From BD2-11 clade cluster bacterium bin43 (GTDB lineage: Bacteria > Gemmatimonadota > Gemmatimonadetes > Longimicrobiales > Gaopeijiaceae), in contig MPMR01000004.1 of assembly GCA_002238605.1 (NCBI GenBank), forward strand, positions 124,001 to 188,000: a stretch of DNA of 64,000 nt, read 5' to 3'. Every line of letters begins with the position of its first letter. Within the stretch, counting starts at the first letter, position 1. Below the pieces are notes generated by a model, which was given only the letters and a program-made list of their open reading frames with translations, ran no database searches and was not told the origin of the DNA. The translations under genes were made by a program, and so were the position numbers. Shown here one piece after another: positions 1 to 9,250 of this stretch.

Positions 1-222
1 GAATGGGTCGAAGGCCGCGATGTCGCCGTCGGAATGAAAGGCCTCTCGCGTGTCCAGATGGAAGACCGACAGGTCCAGCCAGCCTCGGCCGGGCGGCTCG
101 ACCCACTGGGCGCCGGCCTCCGGGGCGCGGCCGGGCAGGGTCATGATCACGAAGGCCGCGATGAGCAGATCCCGACGGGCGCGGGAGCGAGAGCTGCGGG
201 ATGTGGATGGCCGGCTGCGCAT
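1..222 (-). CDS. Exported protein of unknown function, N-terminal part only
   Basis: The first 74 codons of a leftward gene run off the left edge of the window. The product has an Arg/Ser-rich start, a hydrophobic stretch (LLIAAFVIMTLPG, about residues 19-31) and a likely cleavage near AGAQW, so it is probably exported. The mature start (WVEPPGRGWLDLSVFHLDT) looks like the first strand of an outer-membrane or secreted beta-rich protein, but too little is present for a family. The ATG shares one base with the TAA of the upstream lipoprotein gene (TAATG), so the two are probably co-translated. Confidence 0.6.
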   Translation of the reverse strand, partial: MRSRPSTSRSSRSRARRDLLIAAFVIMTLPGRAPEAGAQWVEPPGRGWLDLSVFHLDTREAFHSDGDIAAFDPF

Positions 223-743
223 TACGGTCCGCTGATCTGCACCGTCACGGTGGCGGACCGCGAATCTCCCGCCACCGTGGAAACCGTTGCGCGCGCGACG
301 TAGGTGCCCGGTTCGTCGTAGGCGTAGTCGAAGTGGCCGGCCTGCGAGTTGATGTTCACGGGCGCGCCGCCGCCGTAAATGAACGGGATTGTCTCCATGT
401 CGCCCGTGCCGTATTCCACCACGGTCTGGGACAGGTTGGTGCCCCGCGACTCGTAGCGAAACCGGATCTCCTGGCCCACGGACGCACTCTCCCGGCTGGC
501 GGTCAGGTCTACCGTCAGGGGCTGGGGCTCCAGAGGCGGGTTCAGGCACGAGACCAGGAGGAGCGCGCAAGCCCCCGGGACGAGCCCCAAGTGCCGCGGA
601 AACCGCCGGCCGGCGGATCCCCGGAATACCCGCAGGAACCTCGATCCGGGATGGGTCCGGCCGGTGGGTCTTCCGGCCCCGCGTAGCGTGCTTCCCGCCG
701 GAGCGGCGTCCGTCGTGGAACTGCGTATGGATTGGCTGAACAT
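222..743 (-). CDS. Lipoprotein with PKD-like domain
   Basis: A hydrophobic segment ends in LLLVSC, a plausible lipobox, so the mature protein is probably lipid-anchored and starts CLNPPLEP. The following ~110 residues (TVDLTASRESASVGQEIRF, a YDEPGTYVARATVST segment near the end) resemble a single PKD/Ig-like beta-sandwich as found in cell-surface proteins. The given ATG start leaves an unusually long, Arg/Gly-rich leader of about 50 residues before the hydrophobic core, so the true start may be internal; I see no convincing alternative ATG or GTG. The stop overlaps the start of the next leftward gene by one base. Function unknown. Confidence 0.6.
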   Translation of the reverse strand: MFSQSIRSSTTDAAPAGSTLRGAGRPTGRTHPGSRFLRVFRGSAGRRFPRHLGLVPGACALLLVSCLNPPLEPQPLTVDLTASRESASVGQEIRFRYESRGTNLSQTVVEYGTGDMETIPFIYGGGAPVNINSQAGHFDYAYDEPGTYVARATVSTVAGDSRSATVTVQISGP

Positions 744-928
744 CGTGGATCCGCCTCGCTGTTTTCCGCCCCCGTCTCTGGTGGCGAAGAGATCTTTGGA
801 AACCTATGTTAGCTGTAGGATATTGTCTGCATCTCGGACCTGCGAGATCAGGCCGGTCCGACCGGGTGGCTTGCGTCGTCCGGGCGGGCCGGGCCGGTTG
901 CGCATGTCCGCGAACCGGAGGTCACGGA

Positions 929-3355
929 ATGAATGCAATCTCTGGCGCCACGGCCGTCCTGGGCGTCGTCCTGCTGGTCGGGGCGAGCGGAAGCGGCTTC
1001 TTTCCGGACGCCCCTCCCGTCCCGGCCCCTCCCGCGGACCACGCGCGCGCCGCCCCCGACCTCCCCCCCGCCACGCTCACCGATGTCGTGGTCCAGTACT
1101 GCCAGGTGTGCCACAACGACGCCCTCCTGACCGGCAACATGACCTTGTCGGGCTTCCAGGTGGAGGCGGCCGCGGAGAACGCCGAGACCGCCGAGCGCAT
1201 GATCCGCAAGCTGCGTGCCGGCATGATGCCCCCACCCGGCATGCCCCGCCCCGCCGGCGACACCCTGCTGGCCCTGGTCCAGACCCTCGAGAGCACCATT
1301 GACGATGCCGCGCGCCGCAACCCCAACCCCGGAGGGCGCACCTTCCAGCGCCTCAACCGGGCGGAGTACGAGCAGTCGGTGAAGGATTTGCTCGGCCTCG
1401 ACATCGACGCCGGCGAATACCTGCCCCTGGACACCAAGAGCGCCAACTTCGACAACATCGCCGACGTCCAGATGCTCTCTCCGACGCTGCTCGAGGCGTA
1501 CCTCAACGCAGCCAGCGAGATCAGCCGGCTGGCGATCGGCGACCGCGAAGCCAGCCCCCGCGAGGTTGCCTACAAGGTCGAGAAGCGCGCTTCCCAGCTC
1601 GTTCATGTGGAGGGTACCCCCTACGGCTCGCGTGGTGGCATCGCCATCGACCACACCTTCCCGGCCGACGGGGAGTACGTCTTCTGGATGCAGTTCCACG
1701 GCGTGGGCGGCAGGGCAACCGGAGAGAAGATCGAGGTCTCCTTCGACGGTGAGCGGGTGGCCCTCCTGGACGTGAACCTGCGCGGCGGGACGGAGAACGA
1801 GCAGCAGGGCCGCGAGATGGTCACCGACCCCATATTCGTGCGCGCCGGTCCCCGCAGCGTGTCCGCCGCGTTCGTCAGAACATTCGAGGGGCCGGTGGAG
1901 GAAGTACGGGCGCCGCTCGGACGCGCCGTCAACAGCGGCTGGCCCGACCTGGCTCTCACGACGGTGCCCCACCTGCGCGAGTTCGCGGTACGCGGACCCT
2001 TCAGCGTCACCGGCGTATCGGAGACGCCGAGCCGCCAGAAGATCTTCAGCTGCCGGCCGACCGCTCCGGAAGAAGCGCCCGGATGCGCGCGCAGCATCTT
2101 TTCGCGCCTGGCCTCGGAGGCCTATCGGCGTCCCGCCACCGAAAGCGACGTCGCCGACCTGATGGCCTTCTACGAGATCGGCGCCGAGGAGGGAGGATTC
2201 GAGCGCGGCGTCCGCTTCGCTCTTCAGGCCCTTCTGGCGAGCCCGCACTTCGTCTTCCGCTTCGAGGAACCGCCCTCGGGCACGCGAGCCGGCGAGGAAT
2301 ACGAACTCGACGGCGCCGCCGTCGCCTCGCGGCTGTCGTTCTTCCTCTGGGGCTCTCCTCCGGATGAGGAACTGATGGAGGCGGCCCGCCGTGGGAGGCT
2401 GGACGACGAAGACGAGCTGGAGCGGCAGGTCCGGCGAATGCTGGCGGATCCACGCTCCGACGCCCTCTCGACCCGCTTCGCGTCGCAGTGGCTGCGGCTG
2501 CAGGACCTGGAGAAGGTGTCGCCCGACATCTACACCTTCCCCTACTTCGACATGACGCTGTCGGACGCGATGCGGCGCGAGACCGAGCTCTTCTTCCAGA
2601 ATCTCGTGCAGGAAGATCGCAGCCTGCTCGAGATCCTCACCGCGGACTACACCTTCGTCAACGAGCGGCTTGCCGCCCATTACGGGATGCCGGATGTCGC
2701 GGGCAGCAACTTCCGCCGGGTCGAGTACCCGGACGACCGGCGCAGCGGGCTCCTCGGACAGGGCAGCATCCTCATGCTTACGTCGATGGCCAACCGCACC
2801 TCGCCCGTCCTGCGCGGCAAGTGGGTCATGGAGGTCCTGCTCGACTCGCCTCCGCCCCCGCCTCCACCCGATGTTCCGGCACTGGAGGCCACCGAGGGGA
2901 TCGAGGAGGGCAAGTTCCTGACCACGCGCGAGCGCATGGAGAAGCACCGGGCCAGCCCGGTCTGCCAGGCCTGCCACCAGTTCATGGATCCCATCGGGCT
3001 GGCGCTCGACAACTTCGACGTGACCGGCGAGTGGCGCGTGCGCGAGTACGGGATGCCGCTCGACACGCGCGGCACCTTCTACGACGGAACCACCGTGGCG
3101 AGCCCGGGAGACCTGCGCGACGTGCTCCTCAAGCGCCCCATCCCGATCGTGCGCGCCTTCACCAAGAACCTGATGGCGTACGCGCTCGGGCGCCGCGTGA
3201 TGCATTACGACCAGCCGACGATCCGCGAAATCACGCGCGAGGCGGAGGCCAGCGACTACCGGATGTCGTCGTTCATTCTGGGCATTGTCCAGAGCGACGC
3301 GTTCTCCATGAAGCGGACGGATGTGCTCCTGACCGAGGAGACATCCTCCAACTGA
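929..3355 (+). CDS. DUF1592-family protein with two CxxCH motifs (cassette copy 1)
   Basis: Large exported protein of the planctomycete-type family with PSD3/DUF1587, DUF1595, DUF1592, DUF1588 and DUF1585 modules, known to pair with DUF1552 proteins; no reaction is established. The ATG at 929 follows GGAGGT at 917 and gives a signal peptide (residues 1-22); the frame stays open to 806 without a better start. A c-type haem motif CQVCH is at residues 58-62. The DUF1587-like segment GRTFQRLNRAEYEQSV follows. DUF1592/1588-like regions fill the C-terminal half, with a second CQACH at about 679-683 in the context HQFMDPIGLALDN. A middle segment (about 220-310) looks like a carbohydrate-binding-type beta domain. 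The DUF1552 gene begins 34 bases downstream. A close paralogue occupies 6682-9171. Confidence 0.9.
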   Translation: MNAISGATAVLGVVLLVGASGSGFFPDAPPVPAPPADHARAAPDLPPATLTDVVVQYCQVCHNDALLTGNMTLSGFQVEAAAENAETAERMIRKLRAGMMPPPGMPRPAGDTLLALVQTLESTIDDAARRNPNPGGRTFQRLNRAEYEQSVKDLLGLDIDAGEYLPLDTKSANFDNIADVQMLSPTLLEAYLNAASEISRLAIGDREASPREVAYKVEKRASQLVHVEGTPYGSRGGIAIDHTFPADGEYVFWMQFHGVGGRATGEKIEVSFDGERVALLDVNLRGGTENEQQGREMVTDPIFVRAGPRSVSAAFVRTFEGPVEEVRAPLGRAVNSGWPDLALTTVPHLREFAVRGPFSVTGVSETPSRQKIFSCRPTAPEEAPGCARSIFSRLASEAYRRPATESDVADLMAFYEIGAEEGGFERGVRFALQALLASPHFVFRFEEPPSGTRAGEEYELDGAAVASRLSFFLWGSPPDEELMEAARRGRLDDEDELERQVRRMLADPRSDALSTRFASQWLRLQDLEKVSPDIYTFPYFDMTLSDAMRRETELFFQNLVQEDRSLLEILTADYTFVNERLAAHYGMPDVAGSNFRRVEYPDDRRSGLLGQGSILMLTSMANRTSPVLRGKWVMEVLLDSPPPPPPPDVPALEATEGIEEGKFLTTRERMEKHRASPVCQACHQFMDPIGLALDNFDVTGEWRVREYGMPLDTRGTFYDGTTVASPGDLRDVLLKRPIPIVRAFTKNLMAYALGRRVMHYDQPTIREITREAEASDYRMSSFILGIVQSDAFSMKRTDVLLTEETSSN

Positions 3356-3389
3356 AGACGGGCGGCAACGTCCCTGGGAGGCAGACCCC

Positions 3390-4817
3390 ATGAATTTCCT
3401 CACCGGCAGACACATCCATCGGCGGACGTTCCTTCGCGGAATGGGCGGATCGCTCGCCCTCCCGCTCCTGGACGCCATGTTGCCCGCGGGCGCGGGATGG
3501 GCCCGGGCCTCGGCCAACCTGGACAAGACCCGCTTCATCGCCGTCGAGATCGTGCACGGCGCCTCGGGATGCACGGAGTGGGGCGCGACCCAGAACCTGT
3601 GGTCCCCCGCGAAGACGGGGCGCGATTTCGATCTGAGCCCCACGGCCATGAAGTCGCTCGCGCCCTTCCAAGACCACCTCACCATCGTCAGCAACACGGA
3701 CGTGCGGATGGCGGACGCCTACACCTCGCCCGAGATCGGCGGGGATCACTTCCGCTCAAGCGCGACCTTCCTGACGCAGGCGCACGCGAAGCAGACCGAG
3801 GGATCGGATGTCTTCGTGGGGACGTCGATGGATCAGCTGTACGCGCAGCGCTTCGGCCAGGAGACGCCGATTCCGTCGATGCAGCTGTGCATCGAGAACG
3901 TGGACCAGGCGGGCGGATGCGCCTACGGCTACGCCTGCGTGTATACCGACACCCTCAGCTGGGCCTCCCCCAGCGAGCCGCTGCCGATGATCCGCGACCC
4001 GCGGGTCGCCTTCGACATGCTCTTCGGAGCCGGAGGAACGCCCGAAGCGCGCGCCGAGCGCCGTCGGGCCAACCGCAGCATCCTGGACTGGATCGCGGGC
4101 GAGGTGGCCGAGCTGAAGATGGTGCTGGGCGGCGAGGACCAGGTCCGGCTGGAGCAGTACCTGGACAACGTGCGGGAGCTCGAACGCCGCATTCAGATGA
4201 TCGAGGAGCAGAACGCGAGCGGCGAGGAGCGGGCCCTTCCGGAAGCCCCGGCAGGCGTCCCCGATTCCTTCACCGAACACCTGCAGCTCATGTTCGACCT
4301 GCAGGTGCTGGCCTTCCAGACCGACATGACCCGGGTCTTCACGCTCAAGCTCTCGCGCGACGCAACCAACCGGGTGTATCCGGAGAGCGGGCTGGACCTG
4401 CCCTTCCACCCCACGTCGCACCACGGGAACAACCGTGAGGAGATCCTCAAGTTCCAGCAGTTCAACGAGTTCTTCACCGGACAGATGCTCTATCTGCTGG
4501 AGAAGATGGACGAGTCGATGGACGGGGACGCGAGCCTGCTCGACCGCAGCATGGTGCTGTACGGATCACCTATGGGCGACCCCAACGTCCACAACCACCG
4601 GCGGGTGCCCATGTTCCTCGCCGGCAAGGCCAACGGCCAGCTGGAGGGCAACCTGCACCTGCACGCCCCGGACGACACGCCCATGGCCAACGTGATGCTC
4701 ACCATGCTGCACAAGCTGGGGCTCGACGACATGGAGGACTTCGGCGACAGCACCGGCGAATTCGCGCTTACGCTGCCCACGGCGGCAACCGCCGACGCCA
4801 GCAGCTCGAGCCGATAG
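3390..4817 (+). CDS. DUF1552 family protein, Tat-exported (cassette copy 1)
   Basis: 475-residue protein with a clear twin-arginine signal: HRRTFLRGMGGSLALPLLD within the first 31 residues. It should therefore fold in the cytoplasm, perhaps with a cofactor, before export. The family hallmark HxxSHH appears as HPTSHH at residues 340-345, a possible metal site. DUF1552 belongs to the sulfatase/DUF1501-like group, but its substrate is unknown. It lies between the DUF1592 protein and an ankyrin protein, and the same order recurs at 6682-12552. The start is supported by a GGAGG at 3377-3381 just upstream. The sequence shares long identical runs with the copy at 9251, for example MQLCIENVDQ and LPEAPAGVPDSFTEH. 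Confidence 0.93.
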   Translation: MNFLTGRHIHRRTFLRGMGGSLALPLLDAMLPAGAGWARASANLDKTRFIAVEIVHGASGCTEWGATQNLWSPAKTGRDFDLSPTAMKSLAPFQDHLTIVSNTDVRMADAYTSPEIGGDHFRSSATFLTQAHAKQTEGSDVFVGTSMDQLYAQRFGQETPIPSMQLCIENVDQAGGCAYGYACVYTDTLSWASPSEPLPMIRDPRVAFDMLFGAGGTPEARAERRRANRSILDWIAGEVAELKMVLGGEDQVRLEQYLDNVRELERRIQMIEEQNASGEERALPEAPAGVPDSFTEHLQLMFDLQVLAFQTDMTRVFTLKLSRDATNRVYPESGLDLPFHPTSHHGNNREEILKFQQFNEFFTGQMLYLLEKMDESMDGDASLLDRSMVLYGSPMGDPNVHNHRRVPMFLAGKANGQLEGNLHLHAPDDTPMANVMLTMLHKLGLDDMEDFGDSTGEFALTLPTAATADASSSSR

Positions 4818-4877
4818 GCGGGTCCGGGGCGACGGATGTCACGACTTCATGGATGTGCCGCGCACACTGGAGAAACG

Positions 4878-6650
4878 ATGAGAAAGATGTTGCGCGAGAA
4901 GAGGCGGAAGGCCGGAACCGGGAGAATCGGCGACGGAAGGCCGGGGACACTTGTGGCCGCCCTGGTCCTGACCCTGCTGGTCTCGGCGGCGACGCCGCCC
5001 GAGTCACCGGTCGCGGACGCGGCCATGCGCGGCGATCAGGGGTCGGTGCGCGCGCTCCTTCAGCAGGGAGCCGACGTAAACGCCGCCCAGGGCGACGGCA
5101 TGACCGCGCTCCACTGGGCGGCCGAACGCGGCGACCTCGAGATGGCGCGGATGCTCATCTACGCCGGGGCCGGTCTGGAAGCGGTCACGCGCATGGCGGA
5201 GTACACGCCCCTGCACCTCGCCAGCCGGGCCGGACACGGGGCGGTGGTGGGCGCGCTGCTCGAGGCGGGAAGCGACCCTGCGGCGCCCACCGGCAGCGGT
5301 GGAGCCACCCCCCTGCACCTGGCGGCCGCGGCGGGTGATGCGCGGGCGGTCGCCGTGCTCATCGAACACGGGGCCGACGTGAACGCCCGCGAGGAGAGGG
5401 CCGGGCAGACGCCGCTCATCTTTGCCGCGGCGCAGAACCGGGTGGAGGCGATCCAGGCGTTGCTCGCGGGCGGCGCCGACCCATCGCTCATCACCACGGT
5501 GGTGGACATGGTCGAGCTGGAGGAGTCGCTCCGCGGCGGCGCCGACGACGCGGTGCGCCAGCAGATCGCGGCTCAGATCGCCGCCAGGGACGCGCAGAAA
5601 GAGGAGGAGAAGGAGGAAGAGGGCGAAGAGGAAGAGAAACCGCCAGAGGCCCCAAAGCCCCTCTCCATGGGGCAGCAGGTGGGACACATGGGCGGGATGA
5701 CCGCGCTTCTGCACGCCGCGCGCCAGGGTCACAGCCAGGCCGTCGAGGCGCTTCTCGACGCCGGCACCGGGATCGACCAGGCCAGCGCCGACGGAACCAC
5801 GCCGATCTTCATCGCTGCCCTGAACGGCCACTTCGACCTGGTCCTGGCGCTGCTCGAGCGCGGCGCCGACCCGACCCGGGCCAACGATGCCGACGGCACG
5901 CCGCTCTTCGCCACCATCAACCAGCAGTGGATCCCCAAGACCGGGTACGCCCAGCCCAACGTCCACCTCCAGCAGAACGCCACCCACCTGGAGGTCATGG
6001 AGGCGCTCCTGAAGGCGGGAGCCGACCCCAACGTGCGCCTCTCCAAGCGCCTCTGGTTCACCCAGTACGGAGGGAACATCCTGAGCGTCAACATGGTGGG
6101 AGCCACGCCCTTCTGGCGCGCCTCCTACGCGGCCGACATCGAGGCGATGCGACTTCTGGTGGCATACGGCGCCGACCACCGCATCCCGACGCAGAGGCCG
6201 CCTCCGCGCCGCCGCATTGCCTGGGACGAGGACCCGGGCGCGGACAAGTCCGGCGTTCCCGCGGTTCCGGTCGGAGGGCCCGGCGTCTATCCCATCCACG
6301 CCGCGTCCGGCGTCGGCTACGGACAGGGCTTCGCCGCCAACGCCCACCGCCACGCGCCCGACGGCTGGATGCCGGCGATGCGCTATCTTGTGGATGAGTT
6401 GGGCGCGGACGTCAACGTGCGCGACCACGACGCCTACAACGCGCTGCACCACGCGGCCTCCCGCGGAGACACCGAGATGATCCGGTTCCTGGTGGAGCGC
6501 GGCGCGGACGTGATGGCCATCAGCCGCATCGGTCAGACGACCGCCGACATGGCCAACGGGCCCTATCAGCGCACCACGCCCTACCCGGATGCGATCGCGC
6601 TGCTGGAGTCGTTCGGTTCCCTGAACAACAACAACTGCCAGTCCTGCTGA
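4878..6650 (+). CDS. Exported ankyrin-repeat protein ending in CxxC (cassette copy 1)
   Basis: I chose the ATG at 4878 (GGAG just upstream) over the in-frame ATG at 4836. It gives a basic leader and the hydrophobic core TLVAALVLTLLVSAAT, so the repeats act outside the cytoplasm. Ankyrin units begin at about residue 45 (SPVADAAMRGD, DGMTALHWAAERGD) and run to the end, interrupted near residues 235-265 by a Glu/Lys-rich stretch (KEEEKEEEGEEEEKPPE). A non-ankyrin insertion with GGPGVYPIHAASGVGYG precedes the last two repeats. The protein ends NNNNCQSC. Ankyrin repeats normally mediate protein binding, so a scaffold role for its DUF1592/DUF1552 neighbours is an inference. Confidence 0.9.
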   Translation: MRKMLREKRRKAGTGRIGDGRPGTLVAALVLTLLVSAATPPESPVADAAMRGDQGSVRALLQQGADVNAAQGDGMTALHWAAERGDLEMARMLIYAGAGLEAVTRMAEYTPLHLASRAGHGAVVGALLEAGSDPAAPTGSGGATPLHLAAAAGDARAVAVLIEHGADVNAREERAGQTPLIFAAAQNRVEAIQALLAGGADPSLITTVVDMVELEESLRGGADDAVRQQIAAQIAARDAQKEEEKEEEGEEEEKPPEAPKPLSMGQQVGHMGGMTALLHAARQGHSQAVEALLDAGTGIDQASADGTTPIFIAALNGHFDLVLALLERGADPTRANDADGTPLFATINQQWIPKTGYAQPNVHLQQNATHLEVMEALLKAGADPNVRLSKRLWFTQYGGNILSVNMVGATPFWRASYAADIEAMRLLVAYGADHRIPTQRPPPRRRIAWDEDPGADKSGVPAVPVGGPGVYPIHAASGVGYGQGFAANAHRHAPDGWMPAMRYLVDELGADVNVRDHDAYNALHHAASRGDTEMIRFLVERGADVMAISRIGQTTADMANGPYQRTTPYPDAIALLESFGSLNNNNCQSC

Positions 6651-6681
6651 AGACGCAGCGGCATCCAACGGGCGGAGCACG

Positions 6682-9171
6682 GTGAAGAACGTCACGACTG
6701 TCGGACTGCTGGGCCTGATATCGGTTGCAACGGGAGCCTTTGGGGATCTCGATGCCGGCAGGGAGGTCGGGGTGTCCCCGGGCTGGGGAATGGCGGAGGA
6801 AGCCGGGCACGCGGCGGGCACGGACATCGCTCACACCTCCATCGCGCCCGAGACGCTCACCGGCGTGGTGCAGCGTTACTGCCAGGTGTGCCACAACGAC
6901 GCACTCCTGACCGGCAACCTTTCGCTTGCCGGATTCGACGTGGAGCAGGCGCCGTCGCGCCCCGAGACCGCGGAGAAGATGATCCTCAAACTGCGTGCCG
7001 GGATGATGCCGCCCCCCGGGATGCCCCGGCCCGCGGGCGACACCCTGGTGGCGCTGGTGGAGGAACTGGAGGCGAGGATGGACGCCGCCGCGCGCGCGGC
7101 CCCCAACCCCGGCGGGCGCACCTTCCAGCGGCTCAACCAGGCGGAGTACGCAAGGTCGGTCGAGGACCTTCTGGAACTGCGCATCGACGCCGGCGACTAC
7201 CTGCCGCCCGACACCAAGAGCGCGAACTTCGACAACATCTCCGAGGCGCAGCTGCTCTCGCCCACGCTCCTCGACGCCTACATGAACGCGGCCAACCAGA
7301 TCAGCCGCCTGGCCATCGGCAACCCCGGCGCCCAGCCCGCCGAGCGGACGTACACGGTTTCCGGCTACGTCTCCCAGCGGGAGCGGGTCGAGGGGGCGCC
7401 CTACGGCACGCGCGGCGGCGTGAGCGTGGTGCACCACTTCCCCGCGGACGGAACCTACCAGTTCCGCATCGTCTTCGAGCACACCACCACGGGTGAGGGC
7501 TTCTTCGGCCAGATCGCCCGCTTCGAGCAGCTCGAGGTCTCGATCAACGGCGAGCGCGTGGCGCTGCTGGACGTGGACCAGTGGATGCACATTTCCGATC
7601 CGGAGGGCATCTCCATGCGCACGGATCCGGTCTTCGTGCGCGCCGGGCCCCAGCGCGTGACCGCGGCCTTCGTCAAGCGTACCGAAGGGCCGGTGGAAGA
7701 CCTGATGTCGCCCCACGAGTGGTCGCTCGCGGACCGGCATACCGGCATCAGCGGCTACGGCCTGACGCTGCTTCCGCACCTGCGCGACCTCGTGATCGGC
7801 GGGCCCTACGAGGCTGCCGGCATCTCGGAGACCCCGAGCCGCCAGCGCATCTTCACCTGCCGTCCTGAATCGGCGGAAGAGAGCGAGAGCTGCGCGCACA
7901 GCATCCTCGCCCGGCTGGCGGGCAAGGCGTACCGCAGGCCGCTGCTCGAGCGCGACATCGCGCCGCTCATGGCCTTCTACCGCACCGGCGAGGAGGAGGG
8001 CGGCTTCGAGGCGGGCATCGGGACCGCGCTGCAGGCAATCCTGGCAAGCCCGCACTTCGTGTTCCGCATGGAGGAGGCGCCGGCCGGCATCCAACCCGGA
8101 GAGACGTTCCGAATCGGGGATGTGGACCTGGCTTCGCGGCTGTCCTTCTTCCTGTGGGGAACGCCTCCGGACGGTGAGTTGATGGCGCTGGCACAGGAAG
8201 GCGCCCTTACCGGGGACGACGTCCTGGAAACGCAGGTGCGGCGCATGCTGGCCGATCCGCGCGCGGCTTCGCTGGGACCCAGGTTCGCGGCCCAGTGGTT
8301 GCGCCTGCAGGACCTCGAACTGGTTCATCCGGACCAGTTCTGGTTCCCGGACTACGACCAGCAGCTCGCCGACGCCATGCTGCGCGAAACGGAGCTGTTC
8401 TTCAACCATCTGGTGGAGGAGGACCGGAGCGTCCTCGATCTGTACGACGCCGACTACACCTTCGTCAACGAACGTCTTGCGCGTCACTATGGCATTCCGG
8501 GGGTGCTGGGCAACCAGTTCCGGGAGGTGACCTATCCCGGTCTCGAGCGGCGGGGCGTACTGGGCCACGGCAGCATCCTCACCTTGACCTCGGTGGCGAA
8601 CCGGACATCGCCGGTGCTGCGCGGCAAGTGGGTGATGGAGGTGCTGCTGGGAACGCCTCCGCCCCCTCCGCCTCCGGGGATTCCGGACCTGGAAGAGACC
8701 GAGGACTCGGAGGGCGGACGCATGCTCACCACGCGCGAGCGCATGGAGAAGCACCGGGCCAATCCGGTATGCAACGCGTGCCACCAGTTCATGGACCCGA
8801 TCGGGCTGGCGCTCGACAACTACGACGTGACCGGCAAGTGGCGCATTCGCGAGAACGGCATGCCGCTCGACACGAGGGGCACCTTCTACGACGGCAGCAC
8901 GGTCGCGAGCCCGGACGACCTGCGGGAAGCACTCCTGCGGCGTCCGGAGCCGCTCATCCGCACGTTCACCGCGAACCTGATGACGTACGCGCTGGGCCGC
9001 AGGACGGAGTACTACGATCAGCCCGCCATCCGCGCCATCGTGGCGCAGGCGGCGGAAGAGGACTACAGGATGTCGTCCTTCATCACCGGCGTGGTGAAGA
9101 GCGACGCCTTCAGAGCCAAGAGGGTACCCGAGGCGCTGGCGGAGAGCGCCCCGCAGCCGCCGGACCGGTAG
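6682..9171 (+). CDS. DUF1592-family protein with two CxxCH motifs (cassette copy 2)
   Basis: Paralogue of the protein at 929-3355 with the same module order: signal peptide, CQVCH at residues 67-71, a DUF1587-like segment (GRTFQRLNQAEYARSV), a middle beta-rich region, DUF1592/DUF1588 with CNACH in the HQFMDPIGLALDNYDVTG context, and a DUF1585-like end. The start is GTG at 6682, with GGAG at 6674-6677. The middle region is the most divergent from copy 1, with extra residues around EHTTTGEGFFGQ, which suggests different ligands. The gene follows the copy 1 ankyrin gene by only 31 bases, so both cassettes could be one transcript. The biochemical role is unknown. Confidence 0.9.
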   Translation: MKNVTTVGLLGLISVATGAFGDLDAGREVGVSPGWGMAEEAGHAAGTDIAHTSIAPETLTGVVQRYCQVCHNDALLTGNLSLAGFDVEQAPSRPETAEKMILKLRAGMMPPPGMPRPAGDTLVALVEELEARMDAAARAAPNPGGRTFQRLNQAEYARSVEDLLELRIDAGDYLPPDTKSANFDNISEAQLLSPTLLDAYMNAANQISRLAIGNPGAQPAERTYTVSGYVSQRERVEGAPYGTRGGVSVVHHFPADGTYQFRIVFEHTTTGEGFFGQIARFEQLEVSINGERVALLDVDQWMHISDPEGISMRTDPVFVRAGPQRVTAAFVKRTEGPVEDLMSPHEWSLADRHTGISGYGLTLLPHLRDLVIGGPYEAAGISETPSRQRIFTCRPESAEESESCAHSILARLAGKAYRRPLLERDIAPLMAFYRTGEEEGGFEAGIGTALQAILASPHFVFRMEEAPAGIQPGETFRIGDVDLASRLSFFLWGTPPDGELMALAQEGALTGDDVLETQVRRMLADPRAASLGPRFAAQWLRLQDLELVHPDQFWFPDYDQQLADAMLRETELFFNHLVEEDRSVLDLYDADYTFVNERLARHYGIPGVLGNQFREVTYPGLERRGVLGHGSILTLTSVANRTSPVLRGKWVMEVLLGTPPPPPPPGIPDLEETEDSEGGRMLTTRERMEKHRANPVCNACHQFMDPIGLALDNYDVTGKWRIRENGMPLDTRGTFYDGSTVASPDDLREALLRRPEPLIRTFTANLMTYALGRRTEYYDQPAIRAIVAQAAEEDYRMSSFITGVVKSDAFRAKRVPEALAESAPQPPDR

Positions 9172-9250
9172 GCGCGCCGGCCACCGGAGGCGAAGACGCG
9201 TCCGGCCGCCCCGCCCGCCAGCGGCAACGAACCATCCGAGGAGAGTGGAG

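Noticed and set aside
848-3697. A 949-codon open frame antisense to the first DUF1592 gene
   Set aside because: It has no recognisable domain or ribosome site and mirrors a well-supported gene; long antisense frames are expected at this GC content. The same applies to the 988-codon frame at 6520-9486.
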